Source: Phenylobacterium haematophilum
GTDB lineage: Bacteria > Pseudomonadota > Alphaproteobacteria > Caulobacterales > Caulobacteraceae
NCBI RefSeq assembly: GCF_014196295.1
Contig: NZ_JACIDK010000003.1
Coordinates: 434,001-498,000, forward strand
Direction of reading: 5' to 3'
DNA length: 64,000 nt
The notes beneath the pieces were generated by a model. That model did no database searches. It saw only the letters and a list, made by a program, of their open reading frames with translations, and was not told where the DNA came from. How positions within the stretch are numbered: position 1 is the stretch's first letter; each line of letters starts with the position of its first letter. Below are positions 26,341 to 35,120 of the stretch, piece after piece. The translations under genes were made by a program, and so were the position numbers.

Positions 26341-29271
26341 ATGAAACTGCGTCAGGCCCTTAGGTCGAGCGTTGCGGCGATCACAATCGCCAGCGTCGCC
26401 GCGCCTACAGGTCTGTCGGCCCAGACGTCCGAGGCCGCGCCGCGTGGCGGCGCCCAGGTGCGCGTCGCCCAGGCCGAGGACTTCTCGCGCATCGAACTCG
26501 GCGGTCGGGCGGTGGCGCGGCGCGACGGCCAGGTCCTGACGCTGCAACTGGCACGGGGGGCCAATCCCGACATCAGCCGGCTGCGGACCTCGCCTCCGCG
26601 CTGGCTGAAGAGCGCCGAGCTGCGCCGCAGCGCCTCTGGCGCGGCGCTGGTCCTCACGATCGCCGACGGCGCCGACGCCCGGGTCGGAACCGCGGATGGC
26701 GCCACCTACGTCAATCTGTTCGAGAAGCCGCCTGCGCCGCCGGCTCCCGAGGTCGCGCAGGCCGAATCTGCCGCCGCCCCGACGCCGCCGCGGCCCAACC
26801 CGATTCCGGCCGGCGGCGTGGTGCGCATGGCCACCAAGATCGGCGCCGGCCAGGTTCAGCTCAGCTTCCCGTGGGCCAATCCGGCCGGAGCCTCGGTCTT
26901 CCGCCGCGGCGGAGCGGTGTGGATCGTGTTCGACGCGCCGGCCGCGCTGGACATCTCGGCTGCGCCCCGCGGCCTGCGCCAGATGACCGGCGCCACGGCC
27001 TATCGCGGGACCGACTACACCGCGGTGCGCATTGACTCCCCCTCCGGCACGCCGTTCTTCGCCTCGTCCCAGGGCGCGACCTGGACCGTGATCCTGGGCC
27101 CTGGCGCTCAGGTCGAACAACCCGCCCAGATCCGGGTGGTGCGCGACCAGGCCGGCGGACCGGCCGGTCTCAAGGCCGCCGTCGCCGGCGCCACCAAGGT
27201 CGTGCGGGTCGCCGACCCGGTCGTCGGCGACACCCTTTCGGTGGTGACGGCCCTGGGCCCGGCCAAGGGCCTGCCGTCGCGCCGCGAGTTCGTGCAGATG
27301 GCGCTGCTGCCCTCGGCGCAGGGCATGGCGGCCGAGTCCTACATCGACGACCTGGCGATGCGTCAGGACGGCGACCTGGTCCAGATCGGCCGCCCCAGCG
27401 GTCTGACCCTGTCGCCGGCCTCGGCGGCGGTCGCGCGGGCCGAGGCGACGCTGGGCGCGCCGCAGCCGGCGAGCCTGCCGGGCCTGATCGATCACGAGAA
27501 CTGGTCCAAGACCGGCTCCGGCGGCTTCCTGTCGCGCTACAATGCGCTGCTGTCAGCGGCCAACGAGGAGGCGGCGGTCGGACGCGACGCGCCGGTTGCC
27601 GCGCGCATGGCGTTGGCCCGTTTCTTGGTCGGCTCGGAGCTGTCGTTCGAGGCGATCGGCGTGCTCAACGAGGCCGCCCGCCGCAGCCCGGCGGTGATGG
27701 AAGATCCGGAGTTCCGCGGCCTGCGCGGCATCGCCCGGGTCATGGCTCGCCGCTACAAGGAAGCGCAAGCCGACTTCTCCGCTCCGATCCTGCAGGACGA
27801 CCCCTCGGCCGCCCTCTGGCGCTCCTACATCGCTGCGCAGCTGGCCCAATGGCCCGAGGCCCGCAACCAGTTCGGAGCGGGCGCCGAGGCCTTCAACCGG
27901 TTCTCGCCCACCTGGAAGGCGCGCTTCGCCCGCTCCGATGCGCTGGCGGCGCTGGCGCTCGGCGACGTCAACGGGGCCGACGCGCGCATCACGCTCGCCC
28001 TGATGGACAAGACCGACCCCATGGAGGAGCTGGCCACACGCCTGGTCCAGGCCCAGGTGGTCGAGGCGCTCGGCCACAAGGACCGCGCCTTGCGGATCTA
28101 TGCTGCGGTCGCCGGCGCGCCGAGCGAGGGCCTGGCCGCGCCGGCCACGCTGCGCGCCACCAAGATCCGGCTGGAGACCGGCAAGATCACCCCAGTGCAG
28201 GCGGCCAACGTCTTCGCCGGGCTGCGCTATCGCTGGCGGGGCGACGCCACCGAACTCGAGACCATCCGCGCGCTCGGCCACCTCTATCTGAGCCAGGGCC
28301 GCTATCGCGAGGCGCTGGAAGCGCTGCGCGGCGCAGGTTCGCGCCTGCCCGACCTGCCCGAAGCGCTGCAACTGCAGGCCGATCTCGGCGCGGCCTTCCG
28401 CACGCTGTTTCTCGACGGGGCGGCCGACGGGCTGGAGCCGGTCCAGGCGCTGGCGATGTTCTACGACTTCCGCGAACTGACGCCGCTCGGCGCCGACGGC
28501 GACATGATGGTGCGCCGCCTTGTGCGCCGACTGGTCGACGTCGATCTGTTGGACCAGGCGGCGGAGCTGCTGAAATATCAGGCCGATAACCGGCTCGACG
28601 GCGTGCCGCGGGCACAGGTCTCGACCGATCTAGCGCTGATCTACCTGATGGATCGCCGGCCAGAGCAGGCGCTGCAGGCGATCAACGCCTCGCGTACGAC
28701 GATCCTGCCGACCGCCCTGAACGCCGAGCGCCGTGTGGTCGAGGCCCGCGCGCTCATGGGCCTGGGCCGCTACGATCACGGCCTGGAGTTGCTGGAACGC
28801 GACACCGGTCGCGACGCCCAGGACCTGCGCGGCGAAATCTACTGGAAGCAGAAGAACTGGGCCGCCGCTGCGGGCGTCTTCGAGAAGAGCCTTGGCGAGC
28901 GCTGGAAGCAGCCAGGGCCGCTGACCGCCGAAGACGAGGGAAAGCTTCTGCGGACCGGCGTCGCCTACAGCCTGGCCGGGGATGACGCGGCGCTCGCACG
29001 TATGCAGCAGCGCTACTCTGGCTTCTACGACCAGGCCCGCAATCCCGAAGCGCTTCGCGTCGCTCTGACCGGGGTTCAATCGGGGCCCTTGAGCGTTTCA
29101 GACTTCGGCCGGGCGACGGCGGACAACGAGGCCTTCGCCGGCTGGGTCGCGAAGATGAAGACCAGGTTCCGCGAAAAGCCGGCTCCGGTGGGGCCGCCGA
29201 CGCCCGCCAAGGCGCCGCCCGCGCCGGCCGCCGCGAAACAGGCGGCGGCGACGACGGCGGCGCGGGGCTAG
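26341..29271 (+). CDS. Large exported TPR protein of the fliM operon
   Basis: A 976-residue protein with a signal-like N-terminus (ending GLSAQ) and a two-part body. Residues about 35-280 contain two beta-rich stretches that resemble AMIN-type peptidoglycan-contact modules (FSRIELGGRAVARRDGQVLTLQL and GQVQLSFPWANPAGASVFRRGG). From about 400 onward the sequence is helical with degenerate tetratricopeptide repeats (FLVGSELSFEAIGVLNEAA, RALMGLGRYDHGLELLERD). A Pro/Ala tail ends it. Cotranscription with fliL-fliM-pflI-motE suggests a periplasmic or cell-wall role in motor placement or function. No named homologue is recognised. Its stop overlaps the convergent fliP stop in CTAG. Confidence 0.8.
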   Translation: MKLRQALRSSVAAITIASVAAPTGLSAQTSEAAPRGGAQVRVAQAEDFSRIELGGRAVARRDGQVLTLQLARGANPDISRLRTSPPRWLKSAELRRSASGAALVLTIADGADARVGTADGATYVNLFEKPPAPPAPEVAQAESAAAPTPPRPNPIPAGGVVRMATKIGAGQVQLSFPWANPAGASVFRRGGAVWIVFDAPAALDISAAPRGLRQMTGATAYRGTDYTAVRIDSPSGTPFFASSQGATWTVILGPGAQVEQPAQIRVVRDQAGGPAGLKAAVAGATKVVRVADPVVGDTLSVVTALGPAKGLPSRREFVQMALLPSAQGMAAESYIDDLAMRQDGDLVQIGRPSGLTLSPASAAVARAEATLGAPQPASLPGLIDHENWSKTGSGGFLSRYNALLSAANEEAAVGRDAPVAARMALARFLVGSELSFEAIGVLNEAARRSPAVMEDPEFRGLRGIARVMARRYKEAQADFSAPILQDDPSAALWRSYIAAQLAQWPEARNQFGAGAEAFNRFSPTWKARFARSDALAALALGDVNGADARITLALMDKTDPMEELATRLVQAQVVEALGHKDRALRIYAAVAGAPSEGLAAPATLRATKIRLETGKITPVQAANVFAGLRYRWRGDATELETIRALGHLYLSQGRYREALEALRGAGSRLPDLPEALQLQADLGAAFRTLFLDGAADGLEPVQALAMFYDFRELTPLGADGDMMVRRLVRRLVDVDLLDQAAELLKYQADNRLDGVPRAQVSTDLALIYLMDRRPEQALQAINASRTTILPTALNAERRVVEARALMGLGRYDHGLELLERDTGRDAQDLRGEIYWKQKNWAAAAGVFEKSLGERWKQPGPLTAEDEGKLLRTGVAYSLAGDDAALARMQQRYSGFYDQARNPEALRVALTGVQSGPLSVSDFGRATADNEAFAGWVAKMKTRFREKPAPVGPPTPAKAPPAPAAAKQAAATTAARG

Positions 29272-30065
29272 CCTCCGCCCGCGCCGCGCTGGAAGCTCTC
29301 GACCAGGCTGCCGGCCACCAGCCGCCAGCCGTCGACCAGCACGAAGAAGATCAGCTTGAAGGGCAGGGACACCACCACCGGCGGCAACATCATCATACCC
29401 ATGCTCATCAGCACGCTGGCGACGACCAGGTCGATGACCAGGAAGGGGATGAACAGCAGGAAGCCGATTTCGAACGCCCGCTTCAGCTCCGAGATCATGA
29501 AGGCCGGGGTGACGACGCTGAGCGGAGTCTCCTGGGCGGTGGCCGGACGTTCGATCTTCGACAGCCGGATGAACAGCGCCAGGTCGTCCTGGTCCACCTG
29601 GCTGAGCATGAAGGTCTTCACGGGCGCGGCCGAGGCGTCGAACGCGGCCGGCAGCTCCATCTGCTGGTCCATCAGCGGCTTGATGCCGTCCTCATAGGAC
29701 TTCTGGAACGTCGGCCCCATGACGATGGCGGTCAGGAACAGCGCCAGGCTGATCAGCACGGCGTTGGGCGGGCTCTGCTGGAGGCCGAGGGCGGTGCGCA
29801 GCAGGCCGAGCACCACGACGATCCGCACGAACGACGTGGTCATGATCACGATCGACGGCGCCAGCGACAGCACGGTCAGCAGCCCGACCATCTGGACGAC
29901 GCGCTCGGAGAGGCCGGCGCCGGTGCCGAGGTCGATGTTGATCGCCTGAGCCGCCGCGACCGCTGGGAAGACCATGGTCGCCAACGTCGCCAGCACCGAG
30001 ATGCCCGCCGCGCGCCGCCAGTCTTCGGCGCGTAGATGGAGGAGGGCGGCGAAAACCTTACGCAT
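29268..30065 (-). CDS. fliP: Flagellar export apparatus protein FliP
   Basis: A 265-residue membrane protein of the type III export gate with a cleavable-looking N-terminal signal and four helices. Signature segments are present: SFVRIVVVLGLLRTALGLQQSPPN, FMISELKRAFEIGFLLFIPFLVIDLVVAS and MGMMMLPPVVVSLPFKLIFFVLVDGW. It overlaps fliO by eight bases on the minus strand. It is oriented against the flanking fliLM and flgBC operons. Confidence 0.97.
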   Translation of the reverse strand: MRKVFAALLHLRAEDWRRAAGISVLATLATMVFPAVAAAQAINIDLGTGAGLSERVVQMVGLLTVLSLAPSIVIMTTSFVRIVVVLGLLRTALGLQQSPPNAVLISLALFLTAIVMGPTFQKSYEDGIKPLMDQQMELPAAFDASAAPVKTFMLSQVDQDDLALFIRLSKIERPATAQETPLSVVTPAFMISELKRAFEIGFLLFIPFLVIDLVVASVLMSMGMMMLPPVVVSLPFKLIFFVLVDGWRLVAGSLVESFQRGAGGG

Positions 30066-30351
30066 CGGCGGTGATCTTTGGCTTGCGGGCGGACTTGGCG
30101 GCGGCGGGCAGGACCTGTCCCTCGCCGAGCAGCAGGAGTCTCTCCTCGCCGTCGAACGAGACGACGACGAGGCGCCGCGAGGGATCCAGCACCAGGGTTT
30201 CGACCACCTTCAGACGCCGATCGGCCTTGGCCTTCGCGAGCCGCGCCACCGCGTCCGGACCGAACCGGCGCAGGGCTACGGCCGCCAGGCCGACGAGCCC
30301 CAGGGTCAGCGCCAGGGCGAAGACGGCGCGGAGGAAATCAGCCAATTCCAT
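30058..30351 (-). CDS. fliO: Flagellar biosynthesis protein FliO
   Basis: A 97-residue single-pass protein: a transmembrane helix at about residues 8-27 followed by a small basic cytoplasmic domain with the FliO-like segment KVVETLVLDPSRRLVVVSFDGEERLLLLGEG. FliO helps assemble the FliP ring. It overlaps fliP and is divergent from flgB; a CtrA box lies between them. Confidence 0.88.
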   Translation of the reverse strand: MELADFLRAVFALALTLGLVGLAAVALRRFGPDAVARLAKAKADRRLKVVETLVLDPSRRLVVVSFDGEERLLLLGEGQVLPAAAKSARKPKITADA

Positions 30352-30416
30352 CGGATGTTCGAAAGGGGGCGGGGCGCGACTCGTGCGCTGTCCTCCTTCG
30401 TGTGCGCTGCAGGGTC

Positions 30417-30431
30417 TTAAGACGCGGTTAA
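30417..30431. promoter_or_regulatory. CtrA box between fliO and flgB
   Basis: TTAA (30417-30420), seven bases (GACGCGG), TTAA (30428-30431), followed by C. This is the exact TTAA-N7-TTAA consensus of the Caulobacter cell-cycle regulator CtrA. It lies 25 bases before the flgB start and 65 bases from the divergent fliO start, so it could serve both. Confidence 0.75.
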
Positions 30432-30456
30432 CCCTGTTTGTTCACCATCTTGAGCT

Positions 30457-30891
30457 ATGAACCTGAACGAGATTCCGCTGTTCGCGATGCTCAAGGGGCG
30501 CTTCTCGCACCTCGGCGAGCGCCAGCGCCTGATCTCGCAGAACGTCGCCAACTCCGACACGCCCGGCTACACGCCCAACGACCTCAAGGCTTACAGCTTC
30601 GAGGCCCAGGTGCGCGCGGCGCAGACGGCGTCCGGCGCGGTCGGCTCGGCCGCCCGCGGGCAGGCGGTGACGCAGGCTGGGCACATGACGCCGGCCTCGC
30701 AGCACCGCAGCCCATACAAGCCGATCAAGGCCAAGGATTCCGAAACGACGCTCGACGGCAACTCCGTCGTGCTCGAGGAGGAGATGCTGAAGATGGCCGA
30801 GGCGCGGATGAACTACGACGCGGCGATCAGTTTCTACCAGAAGTCCCTGGGCATGCTGCGGCTGGCCAGCCGAGCGCCGGGCCGCGGCTAA
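30457..30891 (+). CDS. flgB: Flagellar proximal rod protein FlgB
   Basis: A 144-residue rod protein with the conserved N-terminal RQRLISQNVANSDTPGYTPNDLKAY and C-terminal region LEEEMLKMAEARMNYDAAISFYQKSLGMLR. It starts the early flgB-flgC-fliE operon, eleven bases before flgC, behind the CtrA box. Confidence 0.96.
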   Translation: MNLNEIPLFAMLKGRFSHLGERQRLISQNVANSDTPGYTPNDLKAYSFEAQVRAAQTASGAVGSAARGQAVTQAGHMTPASQHRSPYKPIKAKDSETTLDGNSVVLEEEMLKMAEARMNYDAAISFYQKSLGMLRLASRAPGRG

Positions 30892-30902
30892 GGAAACGCT
30901 AG

Positions 30903-31322
30903 ATGGCTGACATCAAGCCCATGACCGGCGCGACCCAGATGATCGCCGCCACCGCTCTGCGCGCCCAGCAGGCGCGCATGCGGGTGATCGCCGAGAACAT
31001 GGCCAACGCTCAGTCGGTGTCGCGCCAGCCCGGCGGCGACCCCTATCGCCGTCAGGTGCCGGTGTTCACGCCCTACAAGACCGACGCCGGGCAGGGCGTG
31101 CGCGTCGCGCGCGTGGAGCCCGACCGCAAGGACTTCCGCAGCGTCTATGATCCAAGCCACCCGTCGGCCGATGACAAGGGCTATGTAAAGCTGCCCAACG
31201 TCGACACCCTGGTCGAGGCGCTGGACATGAAGGAGGCCCAGCGGGCCTACGAAGCCAACCTCAACGTCATCGAGACGGCGCGGGCTATGGAGCAGCGCAC
31301 CCTCGACATTCTCAAGAAGTAG
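30903..31322 (+). CDS. flgC: Flagellar proximal rod protein FlgC
   Basis: A 139-residue rod protein with ALRAQQARMRVIAENMANAQS at the N-terminus and MKEAQRAYEANLNVIETARAMEQRTLDIL at the C-terminus. AAGGAAA before the ATG is a good ribosome site. It lies between flgB and fliE, as in most bacteria. Confidence 0.96.
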   Translation: MADIKPMTGATQMIAATALRAQQARMRVIAENMANAQSVSRQPGGDPYRRQVPVFTPYKTDAGQGVRVARVEPDRKDFRSVYDPSHPSADDKGYVKLPNVDTLVEALDMKEAQRAYEANLNVIETARAMEQRTLDILKK

Positions 31323-31335
31323 GGCGGCCTAAGCC

Positions 31336-31644
31336 ATGATGACCGCGCTCGCCGCCGCCAAGGCCTACGCCGCAACCCAGAACACCGCGGTGATCAAGCC
31401 GCCGTCGGCCGGCCAGGAGGATCAAGGTCTCGACTTCGGAGCCATGGTCAAGTCGGCCATGAACGACGTCATGCACAACACCAAGAAGGCGGAAGGCCAG
31501 ATCGCCGCCCAGGTGGCCGGCAAGGCCGAACTGATCGACGTCGTCACCGCGATTTCGGCGGCCGAGGCGAGCCTGGAGACGGTCATGGCCGTCCGCGACC
31601 AGGTGATCAACGCCTACCAGGAAATCATGCGTATGCCGATCTGA
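31336..31644 (+). CDS. fliE: Flagellar hook-basal body protein FliE
   Basis: A 102-residue protein joining the MS ring to the rod. The family core [70 protein letters not shown] is complete when read as residues about 34-102, with the conserved IMRMPI ending. It is the last gene of flgB-flgC-fliE. Confidence 0.95.
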   Translation: MMTALAAAKAYAATQNTAVIKPPSAGQEDQGLDFGAMVKSAMNDVMHNTKKAEGQIAAQVAGKAELIDVVTAISAAEASLETVMAVRDQVINAYQEIMRMPI

Positions 31645-31693
31645 CGGGCGAGGCGGGGGTTCATCTTCCACCTCTCCGTGTTACCCCTAGGGC

Positions 31694-32461
31694 ATGGCGG
31701 CGATCGAGCTTTCGCAAATCGACAAGCGTTTCGGCGGCCACGCAGCCCTGGCCGGCGTCGATCTGACGATCCAGCCGGGCGAATTCGTCGCCCTGGTCGG
31801 ACCCTCGGGTTCCGGCAAGACCACACTGCTCAAGACCATCAACGGACTGTCGCAACCGGATGGGGGCGTCGTGCGCATCTCCGGCGAGGACGTCGGGGCC
31901 TTGCCGGGTCACCTGCTGCGCCGGCGGATCGGCTACGTCTTCCAGGAGATCGGGCTCTTTCCGCACCTGACGGTGGCCGAGAACATCGCGATCACGCCCC
32001 GCCTGCTGGGCTGGGACAAGACGCGGATCGCGCGGCGCATCGACGAGTTGCTCGATCTCGTGGCGCTGCCGCCGAAGGTCGCCGGACGCGCGCCGTCTGA
32101 GCTGTCCGGCGGCCAGCGCCAGCGGGTCGGCGTCGCCCGCGCGCTGGCCGCCGAACCGAAGATCATGCTGATGGACGAGCCGTTCGGCGCGCTCGATCCG
32201 CTGACCCGCGACGCCCTGGGCGGGGACTACCGAACGCTGCACGACAAGCTCGGCCTGACCACGGTGATGGTCACCCACGACATGGCCGAGGCGGTGCTGC
32301 TGGCCGACCGCATCCTGGTGCTGGCCGGCGGGCGGATCCTGGCGGACGGCGCGCCGGCCGGCCTGTTGGCCAGCGCCACCGATCCGGAAGTGCGCGCCCT
32401 GCTGGAGGCGCCACGCCGCCAGGCCGAACGGCTGCGCGAGCGGCTGGGAGGCATGGCGTGA
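31694..32461 (+). CDS. QAT-family ABC transporter ATP-binding protein (betaine/ergothioneine type)
   Basis: A 255-residue ATPase of the quaternary-amine transporter class (OpuCA/EgtUA-like). Walker A is GPSGSGKTT, the signature is LSGGQRQRVGVARALA and Walker B is IMLMDEPFGALDP. It lacks the C-terminal CBS pair seen in osmoregulated OpuA/OpuC ATPases, so direct ionic-strength sensing is unlikely. It overlaps the fused permease gene by four bases. Its location between fliE and fliQ inside a flagellar cluster is unusual. Confidence 0.88.
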   Translation: MAAIELSQIDKRFGGHAALAGVDLTIQPGEFVALVGPSGSGKTTLLKTINGLSQPDGGVVRISGEDVGALPGHLLRRRIGYVFQEIGLFPHLTVAENIAITPRLLGWDKTRIARRIDELLDLVALPPKVAGRAPSELSGGQRQRVGVARALAAEPKIMLMDEPFGALDPLTRDALGGDYRTLHDKLGLTTVMVTHDMAEAVLLADRILVLAGGRILADGAPAGLLASATDPEVRALLEAPRRQAERLRERLGGMA

Positions 32462-34002
32462 ACGAGCGCATCGCCCAGGCCTTCGCCCTGCTGCCCGACT
32501 ATCTGGCCTGGCATGTGCTGCTGAGCGCCAGCGCCTTGGCGCTGGGCGTGCTGATCAGCCTGCCGCTGGCCGTCGCCGCCAGCCGCAGTCCGCGGCTGCG
32601 CTGGCCGGTTCTGGCCTTCGCCGGCCTGATCCAGACAATCCCCAGCCTGGCGCTGCTGGCGCTGTTCTATCCACTGCTGCTGGGGCTGTCGGCGGCCAGC
32701 CAGGCGGTGTTCGGCAAGGGGTTCTCGGCGCTCGGCTTCCTGCCCTCGCTGCTGGCCCTCACGCTCTATTCGATGTTGCCGATCCTGCGCACCGCGACCA
32801 CCGGGATCCTCGGGGTAGATTCAGCCGTGCGCGAGGCCGCCGACGGGGTCGGCATGACGCCGCGGCAGCGGCTGTTCCAGGTCGAGCTGCCGCTGGCCAT
32901 GCCGGTAATCATGGCCGGCGTACGCACCGCCGCGGTCTGGACCATCGGGGCGGCGACGCTCTCGACCCCGGTCGGCCAGACCAGCCTCGGCAACTACATC
33001 TTCGCCGGGCTGCAGACCGAGAACTGGGTGTTCGTGCTGTTCGGCTGCGCGGCCTCGGCGGCGCTGGCGATGACCGTCGACCAACTGCTGGGGCTGATCG
33101 AGACCGGCGCGGCCAGGCGTCGGCGCGGCCTCGTCATCGCGGGCGCTGCGCTGCTGGTGATCGGCGCGCTGGCGGCGATGAGTCCGCTGGCGGCCTTCGG
33201 CAAGCCGGCGAGCTATGTGGTCGGGGCCAAGAACTTCTCCGAGCAGTACATATTGGCTGAGCTGATGGCCGAAAGGCTGGAGGCGACCGGCGCGCGGGTG
33301 TCGCGCAAGGAAGACCTGGGCTCGGCGGTGGCCTATCGCGCGCTCGCGGCCGGCGAGGTCGACGTCTATGTCGACTATACCGGCACGCTGTGGACCAACG
33401 TCCTGAAGCGCGAGGACAATCCGGGCCGCGAGGCGGTGCTGGAGCAGCTGACCGCCGAACTGAAGCGGCGCGACGGCGTGGTGGTGCTGGGATCGCTGGG
33501 GTTCGAAAACGCCTACGCCTTCGCCATGCGCGCCGACCGCGCCGGCAGTTTGGGGATCGCCAGCCTGTCTGATCTGGCCCGCCGGGCGCCGCGGCTGACG
33601 CTGGGGTCGGACCTGGAATTCCTGTCGCGGCCGGAATGGAAGGCGGTCGACGCCGCCTACGACTTCCACTTCAAGTCGGAGCGCTCCTTCCAGCCGACCT
33701 TCATGTACCGGGCGCTGGCGGGCGGGGAGGCGGACGTGATCTCGGCGTTCTCGTCGGACGGACGCATCGCCGCCGAAAAGCTGGTGGTCCTGAGCGACCC
33801 CAAGGGCGCGCTGCCTCCCTACGACGCAGTGATTCTGGTCTCTCCCAAGCGGGCCGATGACGCGCGGTTGCTGGAGGCGCTGCGGCCGCTGATCGGGTCG
33901 ATCTCCGTGGAAGCGATGAGGGCGGCGAACTACAGCGTCGATCGCGACCGCGGCAAGCTGTCGCCGGCTCAGGCGGCGCGGGCCCTCGAACCTTCGAAGT
34001 AG
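32458..34002 (+). CDS. Fused permease/substrate-binding protein of a QAT ABC transporter
   Basis: A 514-residue protein combining the inner-membrane permease (about residues 1-240, six helices, with the EAADGVGMTPRQRLFQVELPLAMP coupling region) and a C-terminal extracytoplasmic binding domain (about 250-514, VVGAKNFSEQYILAELMAERLE, DYTGTLW, PPYDAVILVSPK). This single-chain layout occurs in OpuC/OsmV-like and EgtU-like systems that import choline, betaine, carnitine or ergothioneine. The ligand cannot be fixed by eye. The GTG start overlaps the ATPase stop (GTGA). No separate binding protein is needed. Confidence 0.88.
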   Translation: MNERIAQAFALLPDYLAWHVLLSASALALGVLISLPLAVAASRSPRLRWPVLAFAGLIQTIPSLALLALFYPLLLGLSAASQAVFGKGFSALGFLPSLLALTLYSMLPILRTATTGILGVDSAVREAADGVGMTPRQRLFQVELPLAMPVIMAGVRTAAVWTIGAATLSTPVGQTSLGNYIFAGLQTENWVFVLFGCAASAALAMTVDQLLGLIETGAARRRRGLVIAGAALLVIGALAAMSPLAAFGKPASYVVGAKNFSEQYILAELMAERLEATGARVSRKEDLGSAVAYRALAAGEVDVYVDYTGTLWTNVLKREDNPGREAVLEQLTAELKRRDGVVVLGSLGFENAYAFAMRADRAGSLGIASLSDLARRAPRLTLGSDLEFLSRPEWKAVDAAYDFHFKSERSFQPTFMYRALAGGEADVISAFSSDGRIAAEKLVVLSDPKGALPPYDAVILVSPKRADDARLLEALRPLIGSISVEAMRAANYSVDRDRGKLSPAQAARALEPSK

Positions 34003-34009
34003 CCCTTCG

Positions 34010-34017
34010 TTAACCAT
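34010..34017 (+). promoter_or_regulatory. TTAACCAT CtrA-type half-site upstream of fliQ
   Basis: TTAACCAT lies 61 bases before the fliQ start and matches the element upstream of fliL. No second TTAA occurs at the seven-base spacing (the position holds TAGG). Caulobacter fliQ-fliR is a classic CtrA-dependent early operon, which is why this half-site is reported. Confidence 0.5.
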
Positions 34018-34078
34018 AAGTAGGCAATTTCGACCTAGCTGATTTCCAGCGTTTCACGCGTACCCAAGAGGCCTACCG

Positions 34079-34342
34079 ATGAGCGGCGCCGAAGTTCTGG
34101 ACGTCGGTCGTGACGCTATCTGGCTCACCATCCAACTCTGCGCGCCGGTGCTGATCGTCGGGCTGGTGGTCGGGGTCGGGGTCGGCCTGATGCAGGCCCT
34201 GACCCAGATCCAGGAAGCGACCCTGGTCTACGCGCCGAAGATCGTCGCGATCTTTCTGTCGCTGCTGCTGTTCCTGCCGCTGATGGGCGCGCTGATGAGC
34301 GGCTTCATGCGCCAGATCGCCGCCCGCATCGCAGCGATGTAG
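34079..34342 (+). CDS. fliQ: Flagellar export apparatus protein FliQ
   Basis: An 87-residue two-helix membrane protein of the export gate, with the family block LIVGLVVGVGVGLMQALTQIQEATL and KIVAIF. AAGAGG before the ATG is the ribosome site. It heads fliQ-fliR-flhB-cckA and is separated from fliR by 19 bases. Confidence 0.96.
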   Translation: MSGAEVLDVGRDAIWLTIQLCAPVLIVGLVVGVGVGLMQALTQIQEATLVYAPKIVAIFLSLLLFLPLMGALMSGFMRQIAARIAAM

Positions 34343-34361
34343 CGGCCGCCCGGCCGCCCGC

Positions 34362-35117
34362 ATGGAAAGCTTCGCCGCCGCCAATCAGGTCTACGCCGCC
34401 GGGCTGATATTCGCTCGCGTGGGCGCGATCGTCATGCTGCTGCCTGGCTTGGGCGACACTAGCGTGCCGCCGCGCATCCGACTGGGCTTTTCGCTGCTGA
34501 TGGCGATGATGCTGATGCCTGTGGTGGCGCAGGGCCTGCCGGTGCCGGGCACGGTGTCGGGCGTGGCCGGCGCTGTGATCAAGGAGCTGCTGATCGGCCT
34601 GATGATCGGCACGATCCTCAAGCTATTCCTCTCGTCGCTGTCGACGGCCGGGGAGATCATCTCCATCCAGACCACGCTGTCCTTCGCCCAGACCGCCGCG
34701 CCGGGCCAGGCGCAGCCTTCGACCACGCTCGGCACCTTCCTCATGCTGATCGGCGTGACCCTGATCATGGCCACCGACCTGCATCACATGTTCCTGGCTG
34801 CGATCGTGCGGTCGTACGCTGTGTTCCCGTTCACGCGTGAGCTCGCGATCGCCGACAGCACGCAGCTTGCGGTGCAGACGGTGGCCGGCTCGTTCCGGCT
34901 GGGCCTGCAGCTGGCTGCGCCGGTCGTGGTGTTCTCGGTGATCTTCAACGTCGCCGCCGGCCTGGTCGGGCGGGTGATGCCGCAGTTCCAGGTGTTCTTC
35001 GTCGTCACCCCGCTCATCGTGCTGCTGGGCCTGTCGATCTTCGCGCTCAGCCTCGGTGTCATCGGCATGGTCTGGCTCAACCGCTATCGCGAGCTCGTCT
35101 CGCTGTTCCTGGGATAG
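34362..35117 (+). CDS. fliR: Flagellar export apparatus protein FliR
   Basis: A 251-residue polytopic membrane protein of the export gate. Recognisable segments are RVGAIVMLLPGLGDTSVPPRIRLGFSLL, KELLIGLMIGTI and the region QTTLSFAQTAAPGQAQPSTTLGTF. It is three bases from flhB, consistent with the tight FliR-FlhB pairing in the complex. Confidence 0.96.
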   Translation: MESFAAANQVYAAGLIFARVGAIVMLLPGLGDTSVPPRIRLGFSLLMAMMLMPVVAQGLPVPGTVSGVAGAVIKELLIGLMIGTILKLFLSSLSTAGEIISIQTTLSFAQTAAPGQAQPSTTLGTFLMLIGVTLIMATDLHHMFLAAIVRSYAVFPFTRELAIADSTQLAVQTVAGSFRLGLQLAAPVVVFSVIFNVAAGLVGRVMPQFQVFFVVTPLIVLLGLSIFALSLGVIGMVWLNRYRELVSLFLG

Positions 35118-35120
35118 GCC

